Part shown: in pieces, positions 52,732 to 61,800 of the stretch
How the letters are laid out: each line of letters opens with the position of its first letter
How positions within the stretch are numbered: the stretch's first letter is position 1
Assembly (NCBI GenBank): GCA_016789845.1
Contig: JAEUQA010000033.1
Coordinates: 61,440-125,439, forward strand
DNA from: Chromatiales bacterium
GTDB lineage: Bacteria > Pseudomonadota > Gammaproteobacteria > Steroidobacterales > GCA-2729495
DNA: 64,000 bases
Direction: 5' to 3'
Notes under the pieces: generated by a model
Told to the model about the DNA's origin: nothing
The model's input: the letters and a program-made list of their open reading frames with translations, nothing else
The model's database searches: none
Position numbers and translations under genes: made by a program

Positions 52732-54672
52732 TCATCGCGGCAGCAACTCCACGATTCGCGAATTGTTTGCCAGCACGGCAAGGTCCCGTGCCGTGCGGTG
52801 ATCCACGTTGACCACTTTCGGGTCGGCGCCGCCGCCCAGCAACAGCCGGACGGTGTCGTCCTGCCCCTGGGCGGCTGCGATCATCAGGGCGGTATTGCCG
52901 GCGTTGTTGCGCAGGTTGAGGTTCGCCTTGACGGCGATCAGCTGCCTGATCACATCGGCACTGCCCGCCGTCGCGGCGGCAATGACAGCGGTGTTGCCGT
53001 CGCGGCTGCGGGCGTCCACGGCCACGCCAAGGCGCAGCAGTTCCGCCACCGTGCCCGGGTCGCCGCGGCGGGCCGCGGCGATCAACGGCGTCTCATTGTC
53101 GCCGGCGCCGGCACCGAGGTCGGCGCCATGCAGGGCCAGCAGGTTGAGGGCGCGCGCCTGGCCCGCCTGGGCAGCCATCCAGGCGGCCGATCGCCCCTTG
53201 TCGTCCCGGGCGTTGGGATTGGCGCCGTTATCGAGGAGGAGGCGCACGATCCCGGTGTTCCCGAGGCCGGCCGCGCTGATCAGCGGCGTCACGCCACCCG
53301 GCCCGGCGTCATCGACCGGCGCGCCGGCATCGATCAGCAGGCCGACGACGGGCTCGTGGCCGCCTGCCACGGCCAGCGACAATGCGGTCTGGCCGTTGCT
53401 GCCGCGCTCGCCGGGACGGGCGCCGCGCCTTGCGAGCAGGTCCACGACGTTGCCATGCCCCCGGTTGGCGGCGTCCATGAGGGGCGTTGCTCCAGCGGCT
53501 GACTTGACGTTCGGGTCCGCCGCACGGTCCAGGAGGAGCGCGACGATCCCCCGGTGACCGCGCTCCGCCGCGCGGTGGAGCGCCGTCTTGCCTTCCTGGT
53601 CCCGCGCTGCGATGTCGGCACCATCCGCGATGATCCGGCTGACGAGATCGGCATTGCCGCGCCAGGCGGCATAGATCAGGGGAGTCGCACCGGGGAGTAC
53701 GCCCGCGGTATCCGTTGCGCTCGCCACCGTGGGCGCCGTGGAAACGCGTGGCGGGAGCGTGTCCTTCGCACCCCGGCTCGTCAGCAGGCGGGCCACCTCC
53801 GCGTGATTCCGCTCGCGGGCCGCGGTCAGTGCCGTCCACTGCCGGTCGTCGGTCTGGTTCACGGGCGCCCCGCCGTCCAGCAACGCCGTGACCGCCGCGG
53901 CGTGACCGCCCAGGGCGGCGACCACGAGCGGTGGATTCCCGTGGCCGTCGGTCTTGTCGAGCTCTGCGCCGGCCTTGATCAGCCGCGCCAGGATGTCCGC
54001 GTCCCCGGCCTGTGCGGCCATGTGCACTGCCCGGCTGCCCGTGTCGTCCGCCGCATCCGGCGCGGCGCCCGCCGAGAGCAGCACCGTCACGGCATCCGCC
54101 CGCCGCCCCTCCACCGCTTCCATGAGGGCGGTGCGCCCGTGGCTGTCGGTGGAATTCGGATCGGTGCCGGCAGCGAGCAGCGTGCGCAACGTGGCGACGT
54201 CGCCGCGCTGGGCCGCCCGCCGCAGGGCTTCCGGGTCCCGGGCCGGCGCAGCCGCTGCCTGGGCCTGGAGATCCTTCAGTCTCAGTGCCGCGCGGTCATT
54301 CCCCGCCGTCGCGGCGCGCCCGTACCACTCGCGCGCACCAGCCGGGTCCTGCGGCACGCCCGAACCGTTCTCCAGCATCTGCGCGTAGTTGTACTGGGCC
54401 CAGGCGTCGCCGCTCGCCGCCACGTCCTTCATCAGCGCGGCCGCCCTGGCCGCGTCGCGGGGCACGCCGTTGCCGGACCCGTAGAGCATGGCCAGCTGGT
54501 ACCGCGCCTGCATGTCGCCACGATCGGAAAGCGTCGTGTAGATGCGCGCTGCCGCGGCGAAGTCCCTGACCCGCACTGCGCTCCGCGCTTCTTCCAGCGT
54601 CTGCGCATTACCAGGGCCAGCCAGCGACAGCAGAACAAGACTGGCAAGGACAGCTGACGTGCTGCGTTTCAT
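52732..54672 (-). CDS. Exported Sel1/ankyrin-repeat protein
   Basis: This 646-residue protein has a signal peptide (SAVLASLVLLSLAGPGNAQ), two or three Sel1-type repeats (about 30-130, AMLYGSGNGVPRDAARAAAL, QMLENGSGVPQDPAGAREWY) and then about 13 ankyrin repeats (150-646) of the pattern GRTALMEAVEGRRADAVTVLL. It should be a periplasmic protein-protein scaffold. It overlaps the flavoprotein gene by one base and precedes the 27-heme gene by 20 bp, so it probably helps assemble or position the electron-transfer proteins. Confidence 0.85.
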   Translation of the reverse strand: MKRSTSAVLASLVLLSLAGPGNAQTLEEARSAVRVRDFAAAARIYTTLSDRGDMQARYQLAMLYGSGNGVPRDAARAAALMKDVAASGDAWAQYNYAQMLENGSGVPQDPAGAREWYGRAATAGNDRAALRLKDLQAQAAAAPARDPEALRRAAQRGDVATLRTLLAAGTDPNSTDSHGRTALMEAVEGRRADAVTVLLSAGAAPDAADDTGSRAVHMAAQAGDADILARLIKAGAELDKTDGHGNPPLVVAALGGHAAAVTALLDGGAPVNQTDDRQWTALTAARERNHAEVARLLTSRGAKDTLPPRVSTAPTVASATDTAGVLPGATPLIYAAWRGNADLVSRIIADGADIAARDQEGKTALHRAAERGHRGIVALLLDRAADPNVKSAAGATPLMDAANRGHGNVVDLLARRGARPGERGSNGQTALSLAVAGGHEPVVGLLIDAGAPVDDAGPGGVTPLISAAGLGNTGIVRLLLDNGANPNARDDKGRSAAWMAAQAGQARALNLLALHGADLGAGAGDNETPLIAAARRGDPGTVAELLRLGVAVDARSRDGNTAVIAAATAGSADVIRQLIAVKANLNLRNNAGNTALMIAAAQGQDDTVRLLLGGGADPKVVNVDHRTARDLAVLANNSRIVELLPR

Positions 54673-55985
54673 CAGGCGGTCCCGTACTTCGTTTCGACCT
54701 TGACGCCGATCGAGTTGAGGAAAGCCGTTGGCAGGACACCACCGGCGCTGATGATTACGGCGTCGTTGTCGAGCGCCACCTCGTCTTCCGCGAGCCGCAG
54801 CAGCACCTTGTCCCGCTCGATGCCGAGCACCTCGGATTTCAGGAGTACCTGGACCTTTCCTGCGTCTGACGCGGCCTTCAGGCGTTCGCGGTTTGCCGGC
54901 TTGACGCGGCTGAAAGCCTCGGCACGGTACGAAAGTGCCACCCTCGAGCCCGGGACCTGGCTGATGGTGGTGGCAGCCTCGACGGCGCTGTCTCCGCCGC
55001 CCACGACCAGCACCTGGCGGTTGCTGTACTGCTCGGGTTCGATGAGCTTGTAGGTAACCTTGGTAAGGTCCTCCCCGGGAACGCCGAGCTGCCGCGGCGT
55101 GCCCCGCCGCCCGATGGCGAGCAGCACGTGCCGCGCCAGGATCTCGCGGGTGCTGGTTTGGACCCGGAAGGCATCGCCTTCCCGGGCGACGGTCATCACG
55201 CGCTCCTTGAAGCTGATGGGCACGCCGGTTTCCCGCTGCACGTTCTGCCAGTAGGCAAGCAGTTCCTCCTTGGTGGTGTTGCCGAAATTGACCTTGCCGA
55301 CCAGCGGCAGGTGCGCGATGCCGGCCATGACCAGCTTGCCGCGCGGATAGTGGGACACCATGCCGCCGAAGGAATCCTGCTCGACCGTGACGAACCGGAG
55401 CTTGTGCTCCATCGCGGCCAGCGAGGCAGAGAAGCCCGCGGGCCCGGCGCCGACGATGACAACGTCCACGGCGGCGCTATTCTTCGGCGCGGGGCTCCTG
55501 GCGACGTAGCCGATGGCCTGGCGGCCCTGCTCGATGGCGTTGCGGATCAGTCCCATGCCGCCCAGTTCACCGGCAATGTAGATTCCGGGCACGTTGGTCT
55601 GGAAGTCCGGCCCCACATCGGGGATGTCCATCCCGCGACGTTCGGTGCCGAAGACCAGCGTGATCGCCCCGACCGGGCAGGCGGTGCGGCAGGCACCGTG
55701 CCCGATGCAGTCACTCGGCGAGACCAGTTCGGCTTTGCCCCGGATCATCCCGAGCACCTGGTGCCCGGGCATTTCCGGGCAGGCGTTGATGCAGGCCTTG
55801 CAGCCGATGCAGATGTTCGGATCGATGACCGGGTGAATGGCTGGTGGCTCGAGCATGCCCGCGGCGTGGGAGGCCTCGAGCACGGCCACGCTCCGCCGGT
55901 GCAGGCGGTTCTGGACATAGCCGTAGATGCCGACCATCGCCAGCGCGGGCAACAGGTACGTCACTACCGCCATTGCGGAGTTCAT
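54672..55985 (-). CDS. Membrane-anchored FAD/NAD(P) oxidoreductase with 4Fe-4S domain
   Basis: This 437-residue protein has an N-terminal helix (VVTYLLPALAMVGIYGYVQN), a ferredoxin-like domain with CIGCKACINACPE and CIGHGACRTACP, then a thioredoxin-reductase-like flavoprotein part. The latter has VVIVGAGPAGFSAS (FAD), LVVGGGDSAVEAA (NAD(P)) and VIISAGGVLP. In the second cluster motif a His replaces one Cys. It would move electrons between NAD(P)H, iron-sulfur clusters and the membrane. It is the first gene of the minus operon and divergent from the b-type-like protein. Confidence 0.83.
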   Translation of the reverse strand: MNSAMAVVTYLLPALAMVGIYGYVQNRLHRRSVAVLEASHAAGMLEPPAIHPVIDPNICIGCKACINACPEMPGHQVLGMIRGKAELVSPSDCIGHGACRTACPVGAITLVFGTERRGMDIPDVGPDFQTNVPGIYIAGELGGMGLIRNAIEQGRQAIGYVARSPAPKNSAAVDVVIVGAGPAGFSASLAAMEHKLRFVTVEQDSFGGMVSHYPRGKLVMAGIAHLPLVGKVNFGNTTKEELLAYWQNVQRETGVPISFKERVMTVAREGDAFRVQTSTREILARHVLLAIGRRGTPRQLGVPGEDLTKVTYKLIEPEQYSNRQVLVVGGGDSAVEAATTISQVPGSRVALSYRAEAFSRVKPANRERLKAASDAGKVQVLLKSEVLGIERDKVLLRLAEDEVALDNDAVIISAGGVLPTAFLNSIGVKVETKYGTA

Positions 55986-56300
55986 GGCTTCAGGCACCCA
56001 CACATGGACAGGCCGACCCCATGACGGCCCCCATTCATTTTCATGGCCTCGCCGGACACCGGATGTGCGGGGCGTCACAGTGCCGGTTCGACGCCACCGT
56101 TAACGTAAGAAACGGGCGAGGGCGCGCTTGGCCTATTTGACATAAAACTACCCTCGGGGATGAATTTGCTCGCGATTGTGCCTAAGATGCACAACTGCGT
56201 ACGAAAGTGCAATTCGCAGATCCGGCCTTGGGCCGCCGGAGCTCTGCCACCCGGCGGGACAGCTGCAGGGACAGTCGTAGATGGGGCGAGGAGGCAGGCT
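55986..56300. promoter_or_regulatory. Divergent regulatory region of the cytochrome cluster
   Basis: No gene is seen in this 315-bp stretch between the two operons. On the plus strand TTGACA (56137-56142) and ATGAAT (56160-56165) are 17 bp apart and would drive the plus operon. The ATG of this -10 box also begins a longer open frame. AGGAGG (56289-56294) sits six bases before TTG 56301. No clear FNR or CRP palindrome was recognised. Confidence 0.5.
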
Positions 56301-57218
56301 TTGAGTGGAGCAACCGCAGCCGTACGCGGAGCGACGGCTTTGAGTACCAGCGAACGATCGTGGTGGCGGACCTTGCGGTCCCTCTATTCCCGCTACGGGG
56401 CGCTGGCTGGCTACGGGATTGCGGCGCTGGCTGTCTATCTGGGCTGGATCGGCCGCGACCAGCGCAACATCAACGGCGAATACGGGCTGGGATACGCGCT
56501 GGGTATCGTCGGCGGTTCGCTGATGCTGATCCTGCTGCTCTACTCGGTGCGCAAGCGCGTGCGCTGGCTCTCCCGCTTTGGCGAGACCCGCCACTGGTTT
56601 CGCATCCACATGATTCTGGGCATCGTCGGCCCCGTCCTCATCCTTTACCACTGCAATTTCGAGCTGGGTGACCTCAACTCCCAGGTGGCGCTGTACTGCA
56701 CGCTGCTGGTGGCCGGCAGCGGCGTGCTTGGCCGCTACTTCTATGCCGGTATCCATCACGGGTTGTATGGCAGCAAGGCGACACTCCAGGACATGGTGGG
56801 AGCGCTCGAGAAGTCAGTACCCGGTGGGCACGCGAGCGGTCTCATCCAGCCCATCCGCGAAGAACTCGTGGCGCTGGACAAGCGGGTGCTGGCTCCCTCG
56901 GCCACCCTGACCGACAGCGTCATCCGCCATATCATGCTCAGCTGGCAGACGCGGCTCATCTACAGTCGCCTGATGTCCCGCACCCGTCGGTCACTCATGA
57001 CCAGGGCAATGACGTCCCCGGTCGTCGACCAGCATGCCGACCGGCTCGAGGCGACCATACGGAAGTACCTCCGTGAACACCTGAGCCAGGTGCGGCAGGT
57101 GGCCCGCTTCAATGCCTTCGAGCGCCTGTTCGCGCTCTGGCACGTGGTTCACGTGCCATTCTTCCTGATGATGATCTTCTCGGGACTGTTCCACGTCTTC
57201 GCGGTCCACCTGTACTAG
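56301..57218 (+). CDS. Histidine-rich b-type cytochrome-like membrane protein
   Basis: This ~305-residue membrane protein has about five helices. Candidate heme ligands lie in RHWFRIHMILGIVGPVLILYH and in the last helix, LWHVVHVPFFLMMIFSGLFH. It is not a close match to a named family I recognise. A quinol-oxidising or quinone-reducing b-type subunit linking the membrane pool to the periplasmic cytochromes is the likely role. The TTG at 56301, with AGGAGG six bases upstream, is preferred to ATG 56160, which overlaps the -10 box of a promoter. It starts the plus operon. Confidence 0.62.
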   Translation: MSGATAAVRGATALSTSERSWWRTLRSLYSRYGALAGYGIAALAVYLGWIGRDQRNINGEYGLGYALGIVGGSLMLILLLYSVRKRVRWLSRFGETRHWFRIHMILGIVGPVLILYHCNFELGDLNSQVALYCTLLVAGSGVLGRYFYAGIHHGLYGSKATLQDMVGALEKSVPGGHASGLIQPIREELVALDKRVLAPSATLTDSVIRHIMLSWQTRLIYSRLMSRTRRSLMTRAMTSPVVDQHADRLEATIRKYLREHLSQVRQVARFNAFERLFALWHVVHVPFFLMMIFSGLFHVFAVHLY

Positions 57219-57231
57219 GCCGGATCCGGAC

Positions 57232-58818
57232 GTGGCGCCTGGATTGAAGCGCGGCCTGGCGACCCTGGTTACCGTTCTGCTGTGGGTCCTCGGTCCCCAG
57301 TCTGCCCGGGCCGTGGACTGGGAAAGCCTCGTGATGCCCGGACCGGTGATCACCGGTCACGCGGACATCGAGAAGCAATGCAAGAAGTGTCACGCGCCAT
57401 TCGCCCGGGATGACCAGCGCAAGCTCTGCCTTGACTGCCACGACAAGGTGGCCGCCGACATCAATAACAAGGCGGGCTTCCACTGGCGCTCCGAGGCGGC
57501 CCGGACGGGGCAGTGCCGGAACTGCCACACGGAACACGAGGGCCGGGCTGCGGACGTGGTCCGCCTCACGCCGCAGACCTTCAATCACGCCCTGACAGAC
57601 TACCCGCTCGAGGGTGGCCACCGGAAAGTTGCGTGCGCAGACTGCCACGAGCCGAAGGTGAAGCATCGGGAGGCGCCGTCCACCTGCATTGGCTGCCATG
57701 CTGGCGACGACGCGCACAAGAAGGCCCTGGGCGAGGACTGCGCCTCATGCCACGGCGTGGAGTCCTGGAGTCAGACCAGGTTCGACCATGCCAGGGCCAG
57801 CGTCCCGAGTTACCCCCTGACCGGTGCCCACGAGAAGGTCGACTGCGGCCTGTGCCACGCCGGGCAGCGCTACAAGGAGACGCCCAGGACCTGCGTCGCG
57901 TGCCACCGGATCGACGACGCGCACCAGGGCCAGCGGGGTACCGACTGTGAGTCATGCCATACGACCGCCAAGTGGAAGGAGCAGACGTTCGACCACCTGA
58001 AGAAGACCGGCTTTGCCCTCACCGCCGGCCACTCGGGCCTGGCCTGCGTGGCCTGCCACGCGGGCAACGATTTCAGGAAGACTGCCGGGAAGGCTTGCGT
58101 CGACTGCCATCGAAGCGACGACACGCACAAGGGCCGCAATGGCGTCGAGTGCAAGACCTGCCACACCACCAAGGCCTGGGATGAGGTGAAGTTCGATCAT
58201 GGGACCGCAACGAAGTTTGCCCTGAACGGGGCCCACGCCGAGCTTCCCTGCGTGGCCTGTCACAAGGGCGCGGCGAAGACCGAGAAGCTGGAGACGACTT
58301 GCGTGTCCTGCCACCGGGGCAATGACCCGCACCAGGAATCCCTCGGTACCGACTGTGGCGCCTGCCACGGCGAGAAAACCTGGCAGTCCGACGTGCGCTT
58401 CGACCATGACCTTACCGGCTTTCCCCTCGCGGGCCTGCACGCCACTACCTCCTGCGAGTCCTGCCACGTGGACAAGAAGTTCGCGGGGACGAAGTCGGCA
58501 TGCGTCGACTGCCATCGACCGGATGACGTGCACAAGGGCAACCTGGGAGAGAAATGCGCCGAGTGCCATACGCCGAACGACTGGCGCATCTGGACGTTCG
58601 ACCACAACAGGCAGACGGCCTTCCCGCTCGATGGCGCCCACTCGGATCTCCGCTGCGTCGCCTGTCATGGCCGGCCGCCGGGGCAGGGACGCGGGATGGC
58701 CCGGGACTGCGGCAGCTGCCACCGCAGGGACGACCGGCATAACGGCCAGTTCGGCGCGGATTGCGCCCGCTGCCACAATACCCGCACGTTTTCCGGTGCA
58801 AGGAGAAGGACGCCATGA
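57232..58818 (+). CDS. Periplasmic 21-heme c-type cytochrome
   Basis: This 528-residue protein has a signal peptide (LATLVTVLLWVLGPQSARA) and 21 CxxCH motifs arranged in repeats such as FDH, then F-L-GAH, LPCVACHKG, CVSCHRGNDPH and GTDCGACHGEKTW. The pattern is that of periplasmic multiheme wires. The start GTG 57232 follows the b-type gene by 13 bp. It overlaps the 5-heme gene by 4 bp. It would take electrons from the membrane protein and pass them across the periplasm. Confidence 0.92.
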   Translation: MAPGLKRGLATLVTVLLWVLGPQSARAVDWESLVMPGPVITGHADIEKQCKKCHAPFARDDQRKLCLDCHDKVAADINNKAGFHWRSEAARTGQCRNCHTEHEGRAADVVRLTPQTFNHALTDYPLEGGHRKVACADCHEPKVKHREAPSTCIGCHAGDDAHKKALGEDCASCHGVESWSQTRFDHARASVPSYPLTGAHEKVDCGLCHAGQRYKETPRTCVACHRIDDAHQGQRGTDCESCHTTAKWKEQTFDHLKKTGFALTAGHSGLACVACHAGNDFRKTAGKACVDCHRSDDTHKGRNGVECKTCHTTKAWDEVKFDHGTATKFALNGAHAELPCVACHKGAAKTEKLETTCVSCHRGNDPHQESLGTDCGACHGEKTWQSDVRFDHDLTGFPLAGLHATTSCESCHVDKKFAGTKSACVDCHRPDDVHKGNLGEKCAECHTPNDWRIWTFDHNRQTAFPLDGAHSDLRCVACHGRPPGQGRGMARDCGSCHRRDDRHNGQFGADCARCHNTRTFSGARRRTP

Positions 58819-59291
58819 GTGGAACAGCGCCTGCCCGCCGGGCCCTGCTGGCCATCGCCGCCCTGCTGGCCTTTGGCGCCGGGTCAGTCGCCGTGGTGAC
58901 CGCCCAGACGCCCTTCGACTCGTCCTTCGACCACATGTCGACGGGTTGGCCGCTGGAAGGCTCGCACCGCAACGCCGACTGCGCATCCTGCCACGTGGGC
59001 GGCATCTTCGAGGGCACGCCACGGCAGTGCGTGGCCTGTCACTCCCGCGCCGGGCTGGTCAAGGCGACGGCCCCGTCGGTCCGGCACATCCGGACCACCG
59101 ACGAGTGCGACGCCTGCCACCGCGAGACGACCTGGAGCTACGTGCGGCCCGTGGATCACAACGCGGTCATCGGCACCTGCTTCAGCTGCCACAACGGCCT
59201 GACGGCAACCGGAAAGCCGCCCACGCACATCCCGACCAGCAGCGACTGCGAGGCCTGCCACTCCACCCGCGCCTGGACGCCCGCAGGCTGA
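58815..59291 (+). CDS. Five-heme c-type cytochrome
   Basis: This 158-residue exported cytochrome has a hydrophobic leader (ALLAIAALLAFGAGSVAVVTA) and five motifs: CASCH, CVACH, CDACH, CFSCH and CEACH. Its repeat type (FDHMSTGWPLEGSH, HIPTSSDCEACH) is the same as in the 21-heme protein, so it may be a split-off terminal module that docks to the outer-membrane barrel encoded next. ATG 58815 overlaps the upstream stop (ATGA). Confidence 0.9.
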   Translation: MSGTAPARRALLAIAALLAFGAGSVAVVTAQTPFDSSFDHMSTGWPLEGSHRNADCASCHVGGIFEGTPRQCVACHSRAGLVKATAPSVRHIRTTDECDACHRETTWSYVRPVDHNAVIGTCFSCHNGLTATGKPPTHIPTSSDCEACHSTRAWTPAG

Positions 59292-59297
59292 GGCCCC

Positions 59298-61799
59298 GTG
59301 GGCATCATCCACAGGCTTTCTGTCGTCGTCCTGGTGCTGGCCAGTGGCATGGCCGCCGCAGCGCCGGGCGAGGTCGTATCCGTCCTGATCTCGCGAACGG
59401 GGGGCACGGCCGACATGGAGATCCGGTTTGCATGCCCGAACCGGTTGCTGGGCCACTCCCCGGGAGGCGCCACGACGCTCAGCGAGATCACCCTGGTGCG
59501 AACGGACCGCTGCGCCGGCGCCGATGACTCCATGAGGGACGCCACGCGGCCCGCGGGCCGCGAACTCGCCGCGCTGGATGAGGTCGAGTACACGGCCCAG
59601 CCCGGGACCGATGCCACGCTGCGCCTGCGCTTCGCTCGCCCGGTGCTGGTCTCGGTCGAGCAGACCGGCGACCTGCGCGGGCTGAGCGTTCAGGTCCAGG
59701 TCGTCGCCGGAGCCGGGGCTGACGTGCCGGCGACGGCGGCCGTCCCTGCCACGCCGCCGGCAACTGCCCGGCCGGGACTGACGCCGGAACAGGTTGCCCG
59801 GGCGGAGGAGCGCGCGCGGCTGGCGATGCAGCCACGGCAGGCCCCGGCGCCAGCCGCGCCCGATTTCGTCGTGAACCTGCGCTCCGGGACCACGCCGATC
59901 GACGTCCCGACGGAGACCGCCGGCCTTGCGCAGCCGGACCGCGTGTTCTACGTATCGGACCTGCAGGTTGACGACCAGCTGTGGCATCGCCTGCGACTCG
60001 GCTTCTTCGCCACCGAGGCGGAGGCCAACGGGATCCTCGCGGGATTGCGCGCCCGCTATCCGGATGCCTGGGTAACCCGGGCCTCGGCGGCCGAACGCCT
60101 GGCCACTGGCCAGGGCACGACCGCTGCTCCGCAAGGCACGGCCGCGGCAACCGCAGCGTCTGGACCCGGAGCCGGTCCGCTGACCGACGCGCAGGCGACC
60201 GAACTCCTCGCCCAGGCGCGCAGTGCGGTCATCGACCAGGCCTATCCGCGGGCCATTGACCTGGCGACCCGCATCGTCACGGCCCCACCGGGGCCGGCAA
60301 CGGCGGAGGCCCGGGAGCTGCTCGGGCTTGCTCGGGAACGCAGCGGCCAGGTGGCGCAGGCGGTCGCGGAGTACCAGCGGTATCTCGCCGACTACCCCGA
60401 AGGCGATGGCGCACTCCGGGTCCGGCAGCGGCTCGACGCACTGACGACGGCTCGCGAGCAGCCCAAGGAGTCGATCCGCGGCCAGGCGTCTGCGCGCGAG
60501 AGCGCCTGGGATGTCTACGGCGGGATCTCCCAGTTCTACCGCCGCGATTCCATCGATTTTGGCGGCGAGTCCGGCTCCGTGGATCAGTCAGCCGTGTTCT
60601 CCGATGCGGAAGTCGTCGCCCGCCACACCGGCGAGCGCTTCGATTTCGAGTCGCGCGCGACCCTTGGCTACACCTGGGACATGTCGGGTGGCGATGCCAG
60701 TACCGACGACGAGACGCGGATCTACGACCTCTACGTGGACCTGAACGATCAGTCCCTCGGCGTCTCCACACGCCTTGGCCGGCAGACCCTGCGCAACCAG
60801 GGCGTCCTCGGCCGCTTCGACGGCGGCATCGTGTCCTGGCAGGTGGCTCCGTCCTACCGGCTGAACCTGCTCGCGGGCCTCCCGGTCTACAACCCCAGTG
60901 ATAACGTCGAAACCAGCCGCACCTTCTACGGCTTCAGCGTCGACGCGCTGAACATCCTGGACCTGTTTGACGTGAACGTGTTCATGAATATCCAGGACGT
61001 CGACGACGTCAATGACCGCCAGGCCGCGGGGGCCGAGGTGCGGTACTTCGGCGGCAACAAGTCGCTGATCGCATCCGTGGACTACGATTTTGGCTACAGC
61101 GAGCTGAACAGCGTGGCGGCACTGGGCAACTGGACCTTCGCCAACAGCCTGACGGTCAACGGCAGGTTCGACTGGCGGAACTCCCCGTACCTCACCACGG
61201 AGAACGCCCTCATCGGTCAGCCCGCGTCGAGCATCCAGGATCTCCTGCTGACCTACACCGAGGGCCAGATCCGCCAGCTGGCGCTGGACCGCTCGGGAGC
61301 GATGCAGAGCTTTGCCCTGGGCGTGTCCCGGCCGATCTCCGAGCGGTTCCAGATCAGCGCGGACGTCACGGCCTCGCAGTACGACGCGACACCCGATTCG
61401 GGCGGCGTGAGCGAGACCCCGGATTCCGGCACGCTCATCTATTCCTACATCAGCCTCATCGGGACGAGCCTGCTCCGCGAGGGCGACGTTTCCGTCCTCA
61501 GCTTCCGCTACTCCGACAGCGGTTCGTCCCGGTCGACGGCAGTCTTCCTGGATACGCGCTACCCGCTGAACCAGGCGCTGCGGCTGAACCCCCGGTTGCT
61601 GGTGTCGTACCGGGACATCATTGCGGGCGACGCGACGGAACTGCTGTTCCGGCCAGGCCTGCGGGTGCTGTACCGGATGACGCGCCAGTTGCGCCTCGAG
61701 TTCGAGGGCGGGGGCGAGTTCGGCAGCCGCGACAGCGGCGACGAGTCCAACAACTCGACGGGCTACTACCTCTACATGGGCTACAGCGCGGACTTCTGA
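59298..61799 (+). CDS. Outer-membrane beta-barrel with SPOR-like and TPR-like N-terminal regions
   Basis: This 833-residue protein has a signal peptide (LSVVVLVLASGMAAAA), an N-terminal AMIN-like beta segment (~25-145) and a SPOR-like domain (~190-270: FVVNLRSG, WHRLRLGFFATEAEANGI). A helical TPR-like region follows (~295-385, LLAQARSAVIDQAYPRAIDL, VAEYQRYLADYPEGDGAL). From ~400 to the end there are alternating amphipathic strands, finishing YYLYMGYSADF with a C-terminal Phe typical of barrels. It would form the pore through which the cytochromes connect. Starts at GTG 59298. Confidence 0.78.
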   Translation: MGIIHRLSVVVLVLASGMAAAAPGEVVSVLISRTGGTADMEIRFACPNRLLGHSPGGATTLSEITLVRTDRCAGADDSMRDATRPAGRELAALDEVEYTAQPGTDATLRLRFARPVLVSVEQTGDLRGLSVQVQVVAGAGADVPATAAVPATPPATARPGLTPEQVARAEERARLAMQPRQAPAPAAPDFVVNLRSGTTPIDVPTETAGLAQPDRVFYVSDLQVDDQLWHRLRLGFFATEAEANGILAGLRARYPDAWVTRASAAERLATGQGTTAAPQGTAAATAASGPGAGPLTDAQATELLAQARSAVIDQAYPRAIDLATRIVTAPPGPATAEARELLGLARERSGQVAQAVAEYQRYLADYPEGDGALRVRQRLDALTTAREQPKESIRGQASARESAWDVYGGISQFYRRDSIDFGGESGSVDQSAVFSDAEVVARHTGERFDFESRATLGYTWDMSGGDASTDDETRIYDLYVDLNDQSLGVSTRLGRQTLRNQGVLGRFDGGIVSWQVAPSYRLNLLAGLPVYNPSDNVETSRTFYGFSVDALNILDLFDVNVFMNIQDVDDVNDRQAAGAEVRYFGGNKSLIASVDYDFGYSELNSVAALGNWTFANSLTVNGRFDWRNSPYLTTENALIGQPASSIQDLLLTYTEGQIRQLALDRSGAMQSFALGVSRPISERFQISADVTASQYDATPDSGGVSETPDSGTLIYSYISLIGTSLLREGDVSVLSFRYSDSGSSRSTAVFLDTRYPLNQALRLNPRLLVSYRDIIAGDATELLFRPGLRVLYRMTRQLRLEFEGGGEFGSRDSGDESNNSTGYYLYMGYSADF

Positions 61800-61800
61800 G

